Source of the DNA: Thermococcus celericrescens
Lineage (GTDB): Archaea; Methanobacteriota_B; Thermococci; Thermococcales; Thermococcaceae
Length of the DNA stretch: 64,000 bases
Direction: 5' to 3'
NCBI RefSeq assembly: GCF_001484195.1
Contig: NZ_LLYW01000035.1
Span: forward strand, 59,678-123,677
In this document: piece after piece, positions 34,261-43,456 of the stretch
Layout of the letters: every line of letters begins with the position of its first letter
Position numbering within the stretch: the first letter of the stretch is position 1
Notes under the pieces: generated by a model
What the model was told of the DNA's origin: nothing
The model's database searches: none
What the model saw: only the letters and a program-made list of their open reading frames with translations
Translations under genes and position numbers: made by a program

Positions 34261-35546
34261 AGAACCTTTACCTTCCCATCACCGTTGACCACATAGCGCG
34301 CGTTGAGGGCAAGGGCGGCGTTGAGATAGTCGTCGGCGACGAAGGGGTGAAGGAAGTCAAGCTCAACATCATAGAAGGCCCGAGGTTCTTCGAGGCCATC
34401 ACCGTGGGTAAGAAGCTCGACGAGGCCCTGGCAGTCTACCCGAGGATATGCTCATTCTGTTCGGCTGCCCACAAGCTCACCGCGGTGGAGGCTGCCGAAA
34501 AGGCGATAGGCTTCACCCCGCGCGAGGAAATCCAGGCACTCAGGGAGGTTCTCTACATCGGCGACATGATAGAGAGCCACGCGCTCCACCTGTACCTCCT
34601 CGTCCTCCCGGACTACCTCGGCTACTCCAACCCGCTCAAGATGGTGAACGAGTACAAGAAGGAGATAGGCATAGCCCTCGACCTCAAGAACCTCGGAAGC
34701 TGGATGATGGACGAACTCGGAGCGAGGGCGATACACCAGGAGAACGTGGTCCTCGGAGGCTTCGGCAAGCTGCCCGACAAGGCCACCCTTGAGACCATGA
34801 AGAAGCGCCTTCAGGAGGCCCTTCCGAAGGCGGAGTACACCTTCGAGCTGTTCTCCAAGCTCGAGCAGTACGAGGAGGTCGAGGGGCCGATAATCCACAT
34901 GGCGGTAAAGCCGAGGGGAGACGTCTACGGCATCTACGGCGACTACATCAAGGTGAGCGACGGCTTCGAGTTCCCGGTCGAGGACTACAAGAAGCACATC
35001 GTCGAGAAGGTCGTTGAGCACAGCTTCGCCAAGCACAGCTTCTACAAGGGCGAGAAGCCCTTTATGGTCGGTGCGCTTCCGAGGCTGGTCAACAACGCGG
35101 AGACACTCTACGGAAGGGCCAAGGAGCTCTACGAGAGCCACAGAGACCTGCTCAGGCCGACCAACCCCTTCGCGAACAACCTCGCCCAGGCGCTTGAGCT
35201 GGTCTACTTCACGGAGAGGGCTATAGACCTCATAGACGAGGCCCTCGCCAAGTGGCCGATAGCACCGAGGGACAGGGTTGAGGTGAAGGATGGCTTCGGC
35301 GTCAGCGCCACCGAGGCTCCGCGCGGAATCGTCACCTACGCCCTTGAGGTCAAGGACGGAAGGGTTGCCTACGCGGACATAATCACGCCGACGGCCTACA
35401 ACTTCGCCATGATGGAGGTCCACGTCAGGATGATGGCGGAGAAGCACTACAACGACGACCCGGAGAGGCTCAAGTACCTCACCGAGATGGTCGTTCGCGC
35501 CTACGACCCGTGCATCTCCTGTTCAGTGCACGTTGCGAGGCTTTAG
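34257..35546 (+). CDS. hydA: Sulfhydrogenase subunit alpha (large subunit)
   Basis: 429 residues. NiFe ligands: [10 protein letters not shown] (L1, C-x-x-C) and DPCISCSVH near the C-terminus (L4). The four residues after that His (VARL) are the tail removed by the endopeptidase encoded just downstream. With HydBGD it forms the heterotetrameric soluble hydrogenase that couples H2/H+ to NADP(H) and can reduce sulfur in vitro. ATG overlaps the hydD stop. Codon use here is the most GC3-biased of the hydrogenase genes, consistent with high expression. Confidence 0.96.
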   Translation: MKNLYLPITVDHIARVEGKGGVEIVVGDEGVKEVKLNIIEGPRFFEAITVGKKLDEALAVYPRICSFCSAAHKLTAVEAAEKAIGFTPREEIQALREVLYIGDMIESHALHLYLLVLPDYLGYSNPLKMVNEYKKEIGIALDLKNLGSWMMDELGARAIHQENVVLGGFGKLPDKATLETMKKRLQEALPKAEYTFELFSKLEQYEEVEGPIIHMAVKPRGDVYGIYGDYIKVSDGFEFPVEDYKKHIVEKVVEHSFAKHSFYKGEKPFMVGALPRLVNNAETLYGRAKELYESHRDLLRPTNPFANNLAQALELVYFTERAIDLIDEALAKWPIAPRDRVEVKDGFGVSATEAPRGIVTYALEVKDGRVAYADIITPTAYNFAMMEVHVRMMAEKHYNDDPERLKYLTEMVVRAYDPCISCSVHVARL

Positions 35547-35591
35547 ACAACTTTTTATTCTTCTACCCTATTCTTTCCAGGAGGTTCACAA

Positions 35592-36041
35592 ATGAGGACA
35601 TTGATTCTCGCACTCGGCAACGAACTGATGAAGGACGATGGAATAGGACTGAAAGCCGGCAGAATACTCTCGGAGAAGGGGTACAACGTCCTCGACGTTG
35701 GCACGGACATATTCATGCTCTCCGCCCATTACAGGGGTGAGGAGAGGCTGATAATCATAGACGCGATCCTGAGCGAAAAGTTCCGGCCGGGCGAGATAAT
35801 TCACCTGAGGGGAGAGCAGGTCTTCGATAAGCTGAAGGCCGAGATAAGGAGCGCTCACTTCATGGGGGCCATAGACGGGCTCAAACTCCTGATGGCGATG
35901 GACGAGCGCCTCGCCAAAGCGGATATACACTTCATCGGCGTCGTTGCCAAGGAGATAGACCTCGGAATGGAGCTCACCGAGGAAGTTGAAAAGGCCCTGC
36001 CAAGGGTCGTCGAGCTGGTTGAAGAACTCTGCAAAGAATGA
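35592..36041 (+). CDS. [NiFe] hydrogenase maturation endopeptidase (HycI/HyaD family)
   Basis: 149 residues, M52 peptidase fold. LALGNELMKDDGIGLKAGRIL carries the first nickel-sensing Asp/Glu (G-N-E-L-x-x-D-D-G-x-G), VLDVGTD and IIDAIL the following acidic residues, and FMGAIDGLKLL replaces the usual His-containing segment. It trims the large-subunit C-terminus after Ni insertion. Placed 45 bp after hydA, with AGGAGGT before the ATG, its likely first client is HydA. It is the only such protease visible for the three large subunits in this window. Confidence 0.88.
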   Translation: MRTLILALGNELMKDDGIGLKAGRILSEKGYNVLDVGTDIFMLSAHYRGEERLIIIDAILSEKFRPGEIIHLRGEQVFDKLKAEIRSAHFMGAIDGLKLLMAMDERLAKADIHFIGVVAKEIDLGMELTEEVEKALPRVVELVEELCKE

Positions 36042-36078
36042 ATTAAATAATTGAACAATCAAAGAATTGGCCGGGAGC

Positions 36079-37428
36079 TCACATGCCCCCGCTCACGGCC
36101 AGCTCTATTATCCTCCTTATCTCCACGAGGAACTCCATCGGGATGTCCCTGAGCATCGGTTCGAGGAAGCCTTTGACTATGAGCTGGGTCGCCTTCTCCT
36201 CGCTCAGACCGCGCGACATCAGGTAGAACAGCTCCTCCTCGCGTATCTTGCCTATCGCAGCTTCGTGGCTCAGCTCGGCGTCGTCAACCCTGCTGACGAG
36301 TCCGGGGTAGGTCTCCATCGTGGCTTTATCACTCATCAGCAGTGCGTCGCAGCTTATGTGCCCTTTAGTCCTTGGCGCCTCCGCCTTTATGACGCCCCTC
36401 GTTATCACGGTGCTGTCGTCCATTATGACGGCCTTGCTGGCGTTTATTCCAGCGGCGCCCCTGCCCTGGAGGTACATCTCGCCGCCGAGATCAACGTACC
36501 AGTCCTTTTGACCGAGGATTATTCCGTTCAGCTCGACATAGCCGTTCTCGTCCACCCAGTACTTGGGGTTGGCTATGTTGCTCCTGCCCGTTCCGAGACC
36601 AACGGTGGTGTTGATGAAGCGCGCTCCTTTGCCGATTCTCGCCCTGGTCATCGGCCTCGTGTGAACGTACTCCGGCCAGTTCTGGAGGACGGTCAGCTGG
36701 GCCTTGGCCCTATCGTGGATGTAAGCCTCGGTCATGTCAAGGTGGAGGGAGTGCTTGAGCAGAATCGGCGCGGTACAGCCCTCGATGAGATGGAACTCCG
36801 TGTTCTTCTCGGCGATTATGATTATGTGCGGTGCCTGGGCCAGTGCGCTCTCCTGGATGAGGAAGAACAGGTGAAGCGGGAACGGAACTTTGAGACCCTC
36901 CTTGAGGTAGAGGAAGATTCCACCGTTCCACACCGCGGTGTGGTAAGCCGTAAGCTTGCTCTCGTCCGCCCGGAACATCTGGAGAAAGTGCCTCTTAACG
37001 ACGTCCGGGTACCTCCTGACGGCCTCTTCCATGGGCAGGACTATGAGACCCTTCTTCTCCCATTCCTTGAGGAACTCGTTGTAGATGACGCCGGTGTCCG
37101 TCTGAACCGCCAGGCCGGCTATGTACTTCTGCTCGACCTCGCTTATGCCCAGTCTGTCGAGGAGGGCCTTCATCTCTGGGGGCAGGTCATCGAGACTCTC
37201 GATGTTCTCGGGAACGCCGGCTATCTCCGGCTTGGCGATGAACTTAAGCAGCTCCTCCTCGCTGATTATGGGGTCCCTGTGCGGGGCCCTCTCGAATGCT
37301 TCGAGCGCCTTGTACCTTATCCTCGTCATCCACTCCGGCTCTTTGTTCCTGCGTGCCAGGTTCTCTATCTCCTGTGCTATGATCTCCTTGGCCTCCTGAA
37401 TGGTCACGGAGTCGGAATGGGGGTTCAT
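36079..37428 (-). CDS. sufB: SufB/SufD family Fe-S scaffold protein
   Basis: 449 residues. The C-terminal two thirds is the right-handed beta-helix of SufB/D, recognisable by HLIEGCTAPILLKHSLHLDMTEAYIHDRAKAQLTVLQNW, GRSNIANPKYWVDENGYVELNGIILGQKDWYVDLGGE, ISCDALLMSDKATMETYPGLVSRVDDAELSHEAAIGKIREEELFYLMSRGLSEEKATQLIVKGFLEP, with Cys at ISCDALL and the conserved SHEA. With SufC it assembles 4Fe-4S clusters, needed in quantity by the three hydrogenases upstream. ATG overlaps the sufC stop (ATGA). Confidence 0.93.
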   Translation of the reverse strand: MNPHSDSVTIQEAKEIIAQEIENLARRNKEPEWMTRIRYKALEAFERAPHRDPIISEEELLKFIAKPEIAGVPENIESLDDLPPEMKALLDRLGISEVEQKYIAGLAVQTDTGVIYNEFLKEWEKKGLIVLPMEEAVRRYPDVVKRHFLQMFRADESKLTAYHTAVWNGGIFLYLKEGLKVPFPLHLFFLIQESALAQAPHIIIIAEKNTEFHLIEGCTAPILLKHSLHLDMTEAYIHDRAKAQLTVLQNWPEYVHTRPMTRARIGKGARFINTTVGLGTGRSNIANPKYWVDENGYVELNGIILGQKDWYVDLGGEMYLQGRGAAGINASKAVIMDDSTVITRGVIKAEAPRTKGHISCDALLMSDKATMETYPGLVSRVDDAELSHEAAIGKIREEELFYLMSRGLSEEKATQLIVKGFLEPMLRDIPMEFLVEIRRIIELAVSGGM

Positions 37429-38165
37429 TCTCCCACCTCCTCGAATATCCTGCCGAAGCCCTCGCTCTCTATCCTCTCCACCAGCTCGCCGCTTCCGGTC
37501 TTCACTATCCTGCCGTCCTTCATGACGTGGACCCTGAGCTTCTCCCGATCGAGGTGTCCGAGTATCCTGCCGTAGTGTGTGATGAGGAGCACGGCCGTGC
37601 CGCGCTGGTGTAGCTCCTCTATCGTCCTGCTGATGACGCTCAGGGAGTCAACGTCGACGCCGCTGTCGGGCTCGTCGAGGATGAGAAGCTTCGGCTCTAT
37701 GAGGAGCGCCTGGAGGAGCTCAAGCCGCTTCCTCTCGCCGCCGGAGAAGCCAACGTTAACGTAGCGGTGAAGGTCCTCCTCCCGGAACCACAGCTCCTCC
37801 GCCTTTTTGACTATCCTGTCGTAGGCCTCTACGGGATCAACGCCCTTCGTCTCAACCAGAACCTGCTGGAGGAACTCGATGATCCTAACGCCCTCAACCT
37901 CGTGGGGGTGCTGGAAGGCCAGCATTATCCCCCTCTTGGCCCTCTCGTCGGGGCCAAAGCCGGTTATATCCTCCCCGTCGAAGAGTATCCTTCCACCCTC
38001 CACGGAGTACCTGGGATGACCGGCTATTGTGAGGGCCAGCGTTGATTTCCCAGAGCCGTTCGGTCCCATGACAACGTGAAACTCACCGGGATTCATCTCA
38101 AGGGTGAGGCCTTTGAGTATGGCCCTGCCCTCTACCGAGACGTAAAGGTTCTCAACTTTGAGCAT
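37425..38165 (-). CDS. sufC: SufC Fe-S assembly ATPase
   Basis: 246 residues, ABC-class ATPase. Walker A GPNGSGKST, Q-loop AFQHPHEVEGVRI, signature FSGGERKRLELLQALL, Walker B LLILDEPDSGVD and switch His in LLITHYGRIL. First gene of a two-gene sufCB unit, with GGAGGTGAGCTA before the ATG. It powers the SufB scaffold. The gap to lonB (38166-38292) holds only the sufC promoter side and the lonB stop side. Confidence 0.95.
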   Translation of the reverse strand: MLKVENLYVSVEGRAILKGLTLEMNPGEFHVVMGPNGSGKSTLALTIAGHPRYSVEGGRILFDGEDITGFGPDERAKRGIMLAFQHPHEVEGVRIIEFLQQVLVETKGVDPVEAYDRIVKKAEELWFREEDLHRYVNVGFSGGERKRLELLQALLIEPKLLILDEPDSGVDVDSLSVISRTIEELHQRGTAVLLITHYGRILGHLDREKLRVHVMKDGRIVKTGSGELVERIESEGFGRIFEEVGE

Positions 38166-38292
38166 TAGCTCACCTCCGTGGGTAACGTGGATGGGACGTT
38201 TTTTAAGTATTTCCGGACATGAATGGGAACCACGAACCGAAACGTGGCGACCAGGAAAAGCTGCGGGCGACGGGAGAAGAGAGAGGGAAAGT

Positions 38293-40197
38293 TCAAAGGG
38301 AAAGCGGGATGGCCTCCCTTATGCGCCTGAGAAGCTCATCCTTCCTCTCGTTGTCTACGAGGGCGATCTCGAGGACCTGGTCAATGGTCTCAACCGGGAA
38401 TATCTGTATCTTCTCCGCCTTGTCCTTGCTGAGGAAGACGTCCTTCTCGTTGGCCTTGGGGATTATGACGGTCTTTATGCCGGCCTCGATTGCGGCCTCT
38501 ATCTTCGGCGTGGCGCCCCCTATCGGGAGCACCTCACCGAGGACACTGAGCGAGCCCGTCATGGCAACGTCCTGCCTTATCGGTATCTCCTCCAGCGCGG
38601 ATATAACCGCGGTGGCCACGCTTATGCTCGCCGAGTCGCCCTCGACACCCTCGTAGGTCTGGAGGAACTGGACGTGTATATCGTAGCGGCTTATGTCTTC
38701 GCCCTTGTAGCGCTTGATTATCGCCGAGACGTTCTGAACTGCTTCCTTAGCTATCTCACCCAGCTTTCCGGTGACTATAATCTTGCCCTCCTCCTTGCTG
38801 GCGGCGGGGGCGACGACCGCCTCTATCGGCAGGACTATACCGCTCTGCTCGCCTATGACGGCGAGACCGTTCACGCGGCCGATTCCCTTGCCGTCCGCCT
38901 TGATGACCTGGTACTCCTTCTTTCTCTCGATGTACCAGTCGGCGAGCTGCTTCTCGAGCGGCTTTGCCATTCTGACGGCCTCTATCACATCCTCCCTCTC
39001 GACGTACTTCCTGCCCTTCTTGACGGCTATGTCCCCCGCGGCCCTAACGATACCGCCGAGGTCGCGGAGGCGAAGGGTAAGGTGTCCCTTTCTGCCGGCC
39101 CGCTTCTGGGCCTCCCTGACTATCTCCTCAACGGCCTCCCTGGTGAAGTGGGGTATCTTTCCGTCGCGGATTACCTCCTGTGCGACGAACTGGACGAGCT
39201 TCTTTCTGTTCTCCAGGGTGTCCGGCATCGTCGTGCGCATGTAAACCTCGTAGCCGTAGCCCCTTATACGGGAGCGCAGGGCAGGGTGCATCTTGTCAAC
39301 GGTGTCGAGGTTTCCAGCCGCGACGAGGACAAAGTCGCACGGGACCGGCTCGGTCCTGACCATTGCTCCGCTCGACATCTCGCTCTGGCCGGTTATCGGG
39401 AACCTCTTCTCCTGCATCGCGGTGAGGAGGCTCTGCTGCATCTTGAGGCTCAGGGTCGCCACCTCGTCTATGAACAGGACTCCCCTGTGGGCGCGGTGTA
39501 TCATGCCAGGCTCCACCCTCTCGTGGGCGGGCGTTCCGAGGCCACCGCTCTGGAACGGGTCGTGCCTGACGTCGCCGAGGAGCGCGCCCGCGTGCGCGCC
39601 TGTAGCGTCGATGAACGGTGCCTTGGTCCTGCCGCAGTTGTCCACGAGAAGCTTCGGGACGAGAACGGAGCCCTTGAGGCGCATGTTGGAGAGCGCCATT
39701 ATGGTGAGTATAACGACAAAGAGACCCATCAAGAGCGTCGTCGCGCTGAAGTCTATGAAAAGGGCGAGCATGACGGTGAACATAACGAACAGCAGGATGT
39801 ACGATTTTATACTCTCCTGGCCCTTGGCCTTCTCCCGGTACTTCTCGACTATCCTTCTTCCCTGGCAGGCGGGAACGGTCTTTATCTTGGGCATGTTCTC
39901 GTCTTCTGGGTTCGGGAAGACCAGTATGTCTTCGAGGTTCTCCGTCGGGAGAAGCTCCGCCATGGCCTGACCGAGCATGGACTTGCCGGTTCCGGGTTCT
40001 CCGATTAAAAGGACGTGCCTCTTCTGGTTCGCCGCGGTTCTGATGACCTCGACGGCATGTTCCTGGCCGATGACCTGGTCTATGAGCTTCTCCGGAACCT
40101 TGATCTCCTCGGTGGTGCTGAAATCCACGCCCAGCTCCAGGCTCTCGCCGTACTCCCTGGGGGCCAGGGCCTCTTCAATCTTTTCTTTGTCCCCCAT
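38293..40197 (-). CDS. lonB: Membrane-anchored ATP-dependent protease LonB
   Basis: 634 residues. AAA+ module with Walker A GEPGTGKS (66-73) and Walker B GVLFIDEV, interrupted by two membrane helices (about 132-149 and 153-170) that tether archaeal LonB to the membrane. The Ser-Lys catalytic dyad lies in EGDSASIS and [14 protein letters not shown]. There is no N-terminal Lon substrate domain. It degrades misfolded and regulatory proteins at the membrane. The open frame continues upstream to 41148, but that part is the antisense of the next gene. ATG 40197 with GAGGG upstream and a TATA (GTTATAAAT, near 40236-40244 on this strand) sets the start. Confidence 0.96.
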   Translation of the reverse strand: MGDKEKIEEALAPREYGESLELGVDFSTTEEIKVPEKLIDQVIGQEHAVEVIRTAANQKRHVLLIGEPGTGKSMLGQAMAELLPTENLEDILVFPNPEDENMPKIKTVPACQGRRIVEKYREKAKGQESIKSYILLFVMFTVMLALFIDFSATTLLMGLFVVILTIMALSNMRLKGSVLVPKLLVDNCGRTKAPFIDATGAHAGALLGDVRHDPFQSGGLGTPAHERVEPGMIHRAHRGVLFIDEVATLSLKMQQSLLTAMQEKRFPITGQSEMSSGAMVRTEPVPCDFVLVAAGNLDTVDKMHPALRSRIRGYGYEVYMRTTMPDTLENRKKLVQFVAQEVIRDGKIPHFTREAVEEIVREAQKRAGRKGHLTLRLRDLGGIVRAAGDIAVKKGRKYVEREDVIEAVRMAKPLEKQLADWYIERKKEYQVIKADGKGIGRVNGLAVIGEQSGIVLPIEAVVAPAASKEEGKIIVTGKLGEIAKEAVQNVSAIIKRYKGEDISRYDIHVQFLQTYEGVEGDSASISVATAVISALEEIPIRQDVAMTGSLSVLGEVLPIGGATPKIEAAIEAGIKTVIIPKANEKDVFLSKDKAEKIQIFPVETIDQVLEIALVDNERKDELLRRIREAIPLSL

Positions 40198-40314
40198 TTT
40201 TCTTCCCTCTTTCGTTCTCTCAACTCTGAATGCTCGGGGCGATTTATAACTTTTTTGAGGCACCTGAGAAAAAGCTAAAATAGTGCATAGAATCCATAAT
40301 GAATGGTGAAAGCG

Positions 40315-41118
40315 ATGAGGGTAGAGGATCAGATAGTGTTTACGGCGCATCACGGGAACTGGAAGGTGGCGGACAGGCTCCTCGATATGGACGATGAGAA
40401 GGTGGCTCACTTCATAGCGAGCATCGCCAACACGGTCAACGCGAAGATACCTGAGTACCTCACGGAGGTCATGAACGTCGCGGGAATATCGAGCCTCGCC
40501 GAGGAGCTGGCGCAGAAGAACCTGAGCGATGCTGTCGTAGCGCTCAAATCCCCGGGAACCGCGAGGAAGCTGGGCCAGCTCGTCTTCGAGGACGACAAGA
40601 AGCTCAGGAAGCACCTCGTTGACGTCGCCAAGGCGCTCCTCGTCAGGGAGGTTCTCTCCAAGAAAGCCTCCGTGGACTACCCAGAGGGGCCGCTGAGCGA
40701 GGTCAGGATAGTCTTCCCTTACAACGAGGACCACGTCAACTTTACGGCGTTCCACCTCAGTGCGGAGCACGGCAAGTGGAGGGCCGTCCGGAGGCTCATA
40801 ATCGACGACAAGACGCCGATGGCGGACGTCGCAAGGCTCCTCGCGGGCATAAACGAGAGCATAACCCTGAAGCTCCCCGTCTACGCCGGCATCGACGTGG
40901 ATGGAATAGACGCATGGTTCGGGGAGTTCAAGAAGGTTAGAAAGGCCGAGATCCCGGCGGTCGTTGAGAAGTACATGCACTTCCCGGCCGAGAACTACGC
41001 TCCCAAGCCGTTCGTTGAGCATGCCCGTGTTTACGCCCTGAGGAAGGCCCTGGAGAAGATAGGCCTGCCCCTCGATGTCCCGGCCAAGAGCCTTGAGAAG
41101 TACCTGGAGAAGAAGTGA
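40315..41118 (+). CDS. DUF2666 protein with internal duplication
   Basis: 267 residues in two homologous halves. [21 protein letters not shown]...[20 protein letters not shown] recurs as [23 protein letters not shown]...[21 protein letters not shown]. Each half is helical with a conserved H-G-x-W turn. This matches the archaeal DUF2666 family, restricted as far as I know to Thermococcales and relatives; function is unknown. ATG 40315 has GGTGA at 40305-40309; ATG 40303 would place that site inside the coding region. It is divergent from lonB. Confidence 0.85.
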   Translation: MRVEDQIVFTAHHGNWKVADRLLDMDDEKVAHFIASIANTVNAKIPEYLTEVMNVAGISSLAEELAQKNLSDAVVALKSPGTARKLGQLVFEDDKKLRKHLVDVAKALLVREVLSKKASVDYPEGPLSEVRIVFPYNEDHVNFTAFHLSAEHGKWRAVRRLIIDDKTPMADVARLLAGINESITLKLPVYAGIDVDGIDAWFGEFKKVRKAEIPAVVEKYMHFPAENYAPKPFVEHARVYALRKALEKIGLPLDVPAKSLEKYLEKK

Positions 41119-41125
41119 ACCGGAG

Positions 41126-41188
41126 GGAAGTGATGAAGCCGAGGACACCCGAGGGGAACCAATGAGGAGTCTTCGCTTCGCTGATTCC
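41126..41188 (+). ncRNA. C/D box sRNA
   Basis: Terminal stem GGAA (41126-41129) with TTCC (41185-41188). Box C GTGATGA (41130-41136), 12-nt guide (41137-41148), box D' CCGA (41149-41152), box C' ATGAGGA (41162-41168), 12-nt guide (41169-41180), box D CTGA (41181-41184). Two 12-nt guides and a kink-turn-forming terminal stem are the standard archaeal layout; D' and C' are slightly degenerate, as is common. It fills the 87-bp gap between DUF2666 and ridA. By the N+5 rule the modified bases would pair with G41144 and C41176. Targets were not assigned. Confidence 0.82.
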
Positions 41189-41205
41189 TCTTTGGAGGTG
41201 GGAGA

Positions 41206-41586
41206 ATGAAGGAAACCGTCTTTACTGAGAGGGCCCCGAAGCCGATAGGTCCCTACAGCCAGGGGATCATTGCGGAAGGAAGGCTCCTCTTCGTCTCCGG
41301 ACAGATACCGATAAACCCCGAAACAGGGGAACTTGTGGACGGGGACATAGAGGAGCAGGCCAGGACGGCGATTGAGAACCTCTTGGCGGTGGTCGAGGCC
41401 GCGGGGGGAAGCGCCGAGAACGTGGTGAAGGTCACGGTTTACATCAGGAACATGGGTGACTATGCCAGATTCAACGAGGTTTACAACCGCTACTTCTCCA
41501 GCTCCAAGCCCGCCAGGGCGGTTGTTGAGGTCTCAAACCTGCCTAAGGGCGTGGCGGTTGAGATAGAGGCCATCGCCGTCCTCTGA
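41206..41586 (+). CDS. ridA: RidA family enamine/imine deaminase
   Basis: 126 residues. Typical Rid[79 protein letters not shown] and [25 protein letters not shown], with the active-site Arg in the PARA segment. It hydrolyses reactive 2-aminoacrylate-type enamines produced by PLP enzymes. Start ATG 41206 follows GGAGGTGGGAGA. Confidence 0.95.
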   Translation: MKETVFTERAPKPIGPYSQGIIAEGRLLFVSGQIPINPETGELVDGDIEEQARTAIENLLAVVEAAGGSAENVVKVTVYIRNMGDYARFNEVYNRYFSSSKPARAVVEVSNLPKGVAVEIEAIAVL

Positions 41587-41623
41587 GTCTTTTCCTATTT
41601 TCATAGACCAAGAAGGTGGAAGC

Positions 41624-41995
41624 ATGGAAGCCGTGAGAATAAGGAGGGAGCTGCTCGAATACCTGCTGGAGCTGGCGCGCGAGTTCTACCCAAACGAGTT
41701 CGCTGGTTTCCTGAGGGAGAAGGACGGGGTCTTCGAGGAGGTTCTCATAGCCCCCAACCCGCACTTCGGCACGAGCTCGGCTTTCTTCGACACCTGGATG
41801 CTGCCCTACGACGAGAGCATAAAGGGAACCGTCCACTCACATCCCGGCCCGAGCGCCAGGCCCTCCCAGGCGGACCTCCACTTCTTCTCGAAGTTCGGAG
41901 GCGTTCACCTGATAATAGCGTATCCCTTTACGGAAGACGCTGTCAGAGCGTACCTGAGCAGCGGCGAGCGCATCAGGATGGAGATAGTGGACTGA
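41624..41995 (+). CDS. JAMM/MPN+ metalloprotease
   Basis: 123 residues with the complete JAMM zinc motif: Glu in YPNEFAGFL, then HSHPGPSARPSQAD (H-x-H-...-S-x-x-D). Archaeal single-domain JAMM enzymes act as desampylases that remove ubiquitin-like SAMP proteins, and P. furiosus JAMM1 is of this size. ATG has GAAGGTGGAAGC upstream. It lies 37 bp after ridA, possibly in the same transcript. Confidence 0.9.
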   Translation: MEAVRIRRELLEYLLELAREFYPNEFAGFLREKDGVFEEVLIAPNPHFGTSSAFFDTWMLPYDESIKGTVHSHPGPSARPSQADLHFFSKFGGVHLIIAYPFTEDAVRAYLSSGERIRMEIVD

Positions 41996-42076
41996 GACCA
42001 CCGCGCAAGGGATCGACGCTCGTTCATGTGAAAATTCTTAAAAAGGTGGGCCGCACTAAGAGTTTTGGTGTTGGAC

Positions 42077-42454
42077 ATGAAGGTGCGTGACGTCCTGGAC
42101 AAGCTGGACGAGAAACAGAAGAGGACAGTGATGCAGTGTTTTGAGACATGCAACATACCCGACCTCGACAGGGAAGTGGACATCCACGTCGATGACGAAA
42201 CGATGAGGTTCCTCAAGGCGATATCCAATCCCCTGCGGTTCAGGATACTCAAGCTTCTTAAGGATAACTGGATGTGCGTGTGCCTGATATCCAAGATACT
42301 CGAGCAGGACCAGACCCTGGTCAGCCACCACCTCCGTACCCTAAAGGCCCTAAACCTGATCGAGGAGCGCAAGGAGGGCAAGATGCACTTCTACAGAACC
42401 AACAAAGATGTGCTCGAGGAGTATCTCACAAAGGTCCGTGAGGGGCTGGTGTGA
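42077..42454 (+). CDS. ArsR-family winged-helix regulator
   Basis: 125 residues. The winged helix spans about 45-115 (MRFLKAISNPLRFRILKLLKDNWMCVCLISKILEQDQTLVSHHLRTLKALNLIEERKEGKMHFYRTNKD). Cysteines in the MCVC element of helix 3 and in the N-terminal MQCFETC could bind metal or sense redox, as in ArsR/SmtB proteins. ATG 42077 with GGTG at 42067-42070 is preferred over TTG 42065. CTTAAAAAGG near 42036-42045 is a TATA candidate. The stop overlaps the next GTG start. Confidence 0.88.
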   Translation: MKVRDVLDKLDEKQKRTVMQCFETCNIPDLDREVDIHVDDETMRFLKAISNPLRFRILKLLKDNWMCVCLISKILEQDQTLVSHHLRTLKALNLIEERKEGKMHFYRTNKDVLEEYLTKVREGLV

Positions 42455-42771
42455 CCGTGAACGAGCACCAGGAAAAAGTTGAGGGGCTCGTCAGGGAGTT
42501 CGGCGGCTACTGGAGCCCCTTCGAGATGCTCGCAGCGCTGGTAGAGGAGGTCGGTGAGCTGGCTGACGAGCTTCTGAAGGTCGAGGGTGTAAAAGGCACG
42601 GGGGAGAAGGAACGTCTGGAGGAGGAAATTGGCGACGTGGTCTTCGCACTTGCATGCATCGCGAACTACTACGGTGTCGACCTCCTCACTGCGCTGGAGA
42701 AAAGTGTGAAAAAGTACCGGGTCCGCGATGGAAACAGATGGAAAGAATCCGATGAAGACTCAGAAAAATAA
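42451..42771 (+). CDS. MazG-like nucleotide pyrophosphohydrolase
   Basis: 106 residues, all-alpha NTP-PPase fold. The metal-binding pattern is EEVGELADELLK (ExxE) and LEEEIGDVVFALACIAN (ExxxD). It probably hydrolyses (d)NTPs or aberrant nucleotides to monophosphates. The start is GTG 42451, overlapping the ArsR regulator stop (GTGTGA), so it is co-translated. C-terminal residues DEDSEK are acidic and unstructured. Confidence 0.88.
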   Translation: MTVNEHQEKVEGLVREFGGYWSPFEMLAALVEEVGELADELLKVEGVKGTGEKERLEEEIGDVVFALACIANYYGVDLLTALEKSVKKYRVRDGNRWKESDEDSEK

Positions 42772-42928
42772 AGATATTTCACTGTAACAACTGGTTTCAC
42801 TGTATAACCAAGTTTTACGCATATACTACATCCGTGGAGTGACCGAGGGGTTAGAAATAATCCAACTTATAGAAACATTTTTATAATCGAATGGCCAAAC
42901 TAGGATAAAAGCACCCGGAGGTGAAGGG

Positions 42929-43378
42929 ATGGCGGATAAAATAAACGGAATAGACATCCGCATTTTAAAGCTCCTCTCAAAGAACGCCCGCCTTACTTAC
43001 AAGGAGCTCGCCGAGATTCTCGGCACCACCAGACAGAGAATATCCAGGAGGATGGACCGTCTCGAGAGGAACGGCGTCATAAAGAAGTACACCGTTATAC
43101 CCGACTACGATGCCCTCGGCTACGTCCATGTGATCCTTGGAATAACCGTCAAGCCGTCGGTCAACATCGACGAGATAATCCCCACCCTGGTTGAGGACGA
43201 GAACATCAAGATCATCCAGCGCGCCATCGGCTCCCACAGCCTGGTCATACACATAGTCGGGCCAAAGGACATGAAGGAGCTCGAAAAGATCATCTCAGAG
43301 GTCTCTCGGAAGATACCCGGAATCGATACTCTGGATATAACATTCGTCACAGAGACCGTCAAGTTCGAGGTTCTTTGA
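42929..43378 (+). CDS. Lrp/AsnC family transcriptional regulator
   Basis: 149 residues. N-terminal HTH (IDIRILKLLSKNARLTYKELAEILGTTRQRISRRMDRLERNGVIKKYTVIP) and C-terminal RAM ligand/oligomerisation domain (VHVILGITVKPSVNIDEIIPTL...IGSHSLVIHIVGPKDMKELEKIISEV). Start ATG is preceded by GGAGGTGAAGGG. The 157-bp upstream gap contains two ACTGTA-type half sites with AACTGG/AACCAAG around 42780-42812 and a TTTTTATAATC TATA candidate near 42880. Autoregulation is likely by analogy with the family. Confidence 0.9.
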   Translation: MADKINGIDIRILKLLSKNARLTYKELAEILGTTRQRISRRMDRLERNGVIKKYTVIPDYDALGYVHVILGITVKPSVNIDEIIPTLVEDENIKIIQRAIGSHSLVIHIVGPKDMKELEKIISEVSRKIPGIDTLDITFVTETVKFEVL

Positions 43379-43456
43379 TTTCCCTTACTTCCTTCGTCAA
43401 CCGCCGAGGGAAAGAATAATAAACGCACCGCAGCACTTCTTCCCAAGGTGGCAACG

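Noticed and set aside
34452..35447. 331-codon minus-strand frame over hydA
   Set aside because: Antisense shadow of the hydrogenase large subunit produced by high GC3.
36067..37575. 502-codon plus-strand frame over sufB
   Set aside because: Antisense shadow; SufB is well supported on the minus strand.
38158..40008. 616-codon plus-strand frame over lonB
   Set aside because: Antisense shadow of a Lon protease with intact Walker and Ser-Lys motifs.
40198..41148. N-terminal extension of lonB to 951 codons
   Set aside because: The extension is antisense to DUF2666 and crosses the lonB promoter; ATG 40197 with a ribosome-binding site fits the family length.
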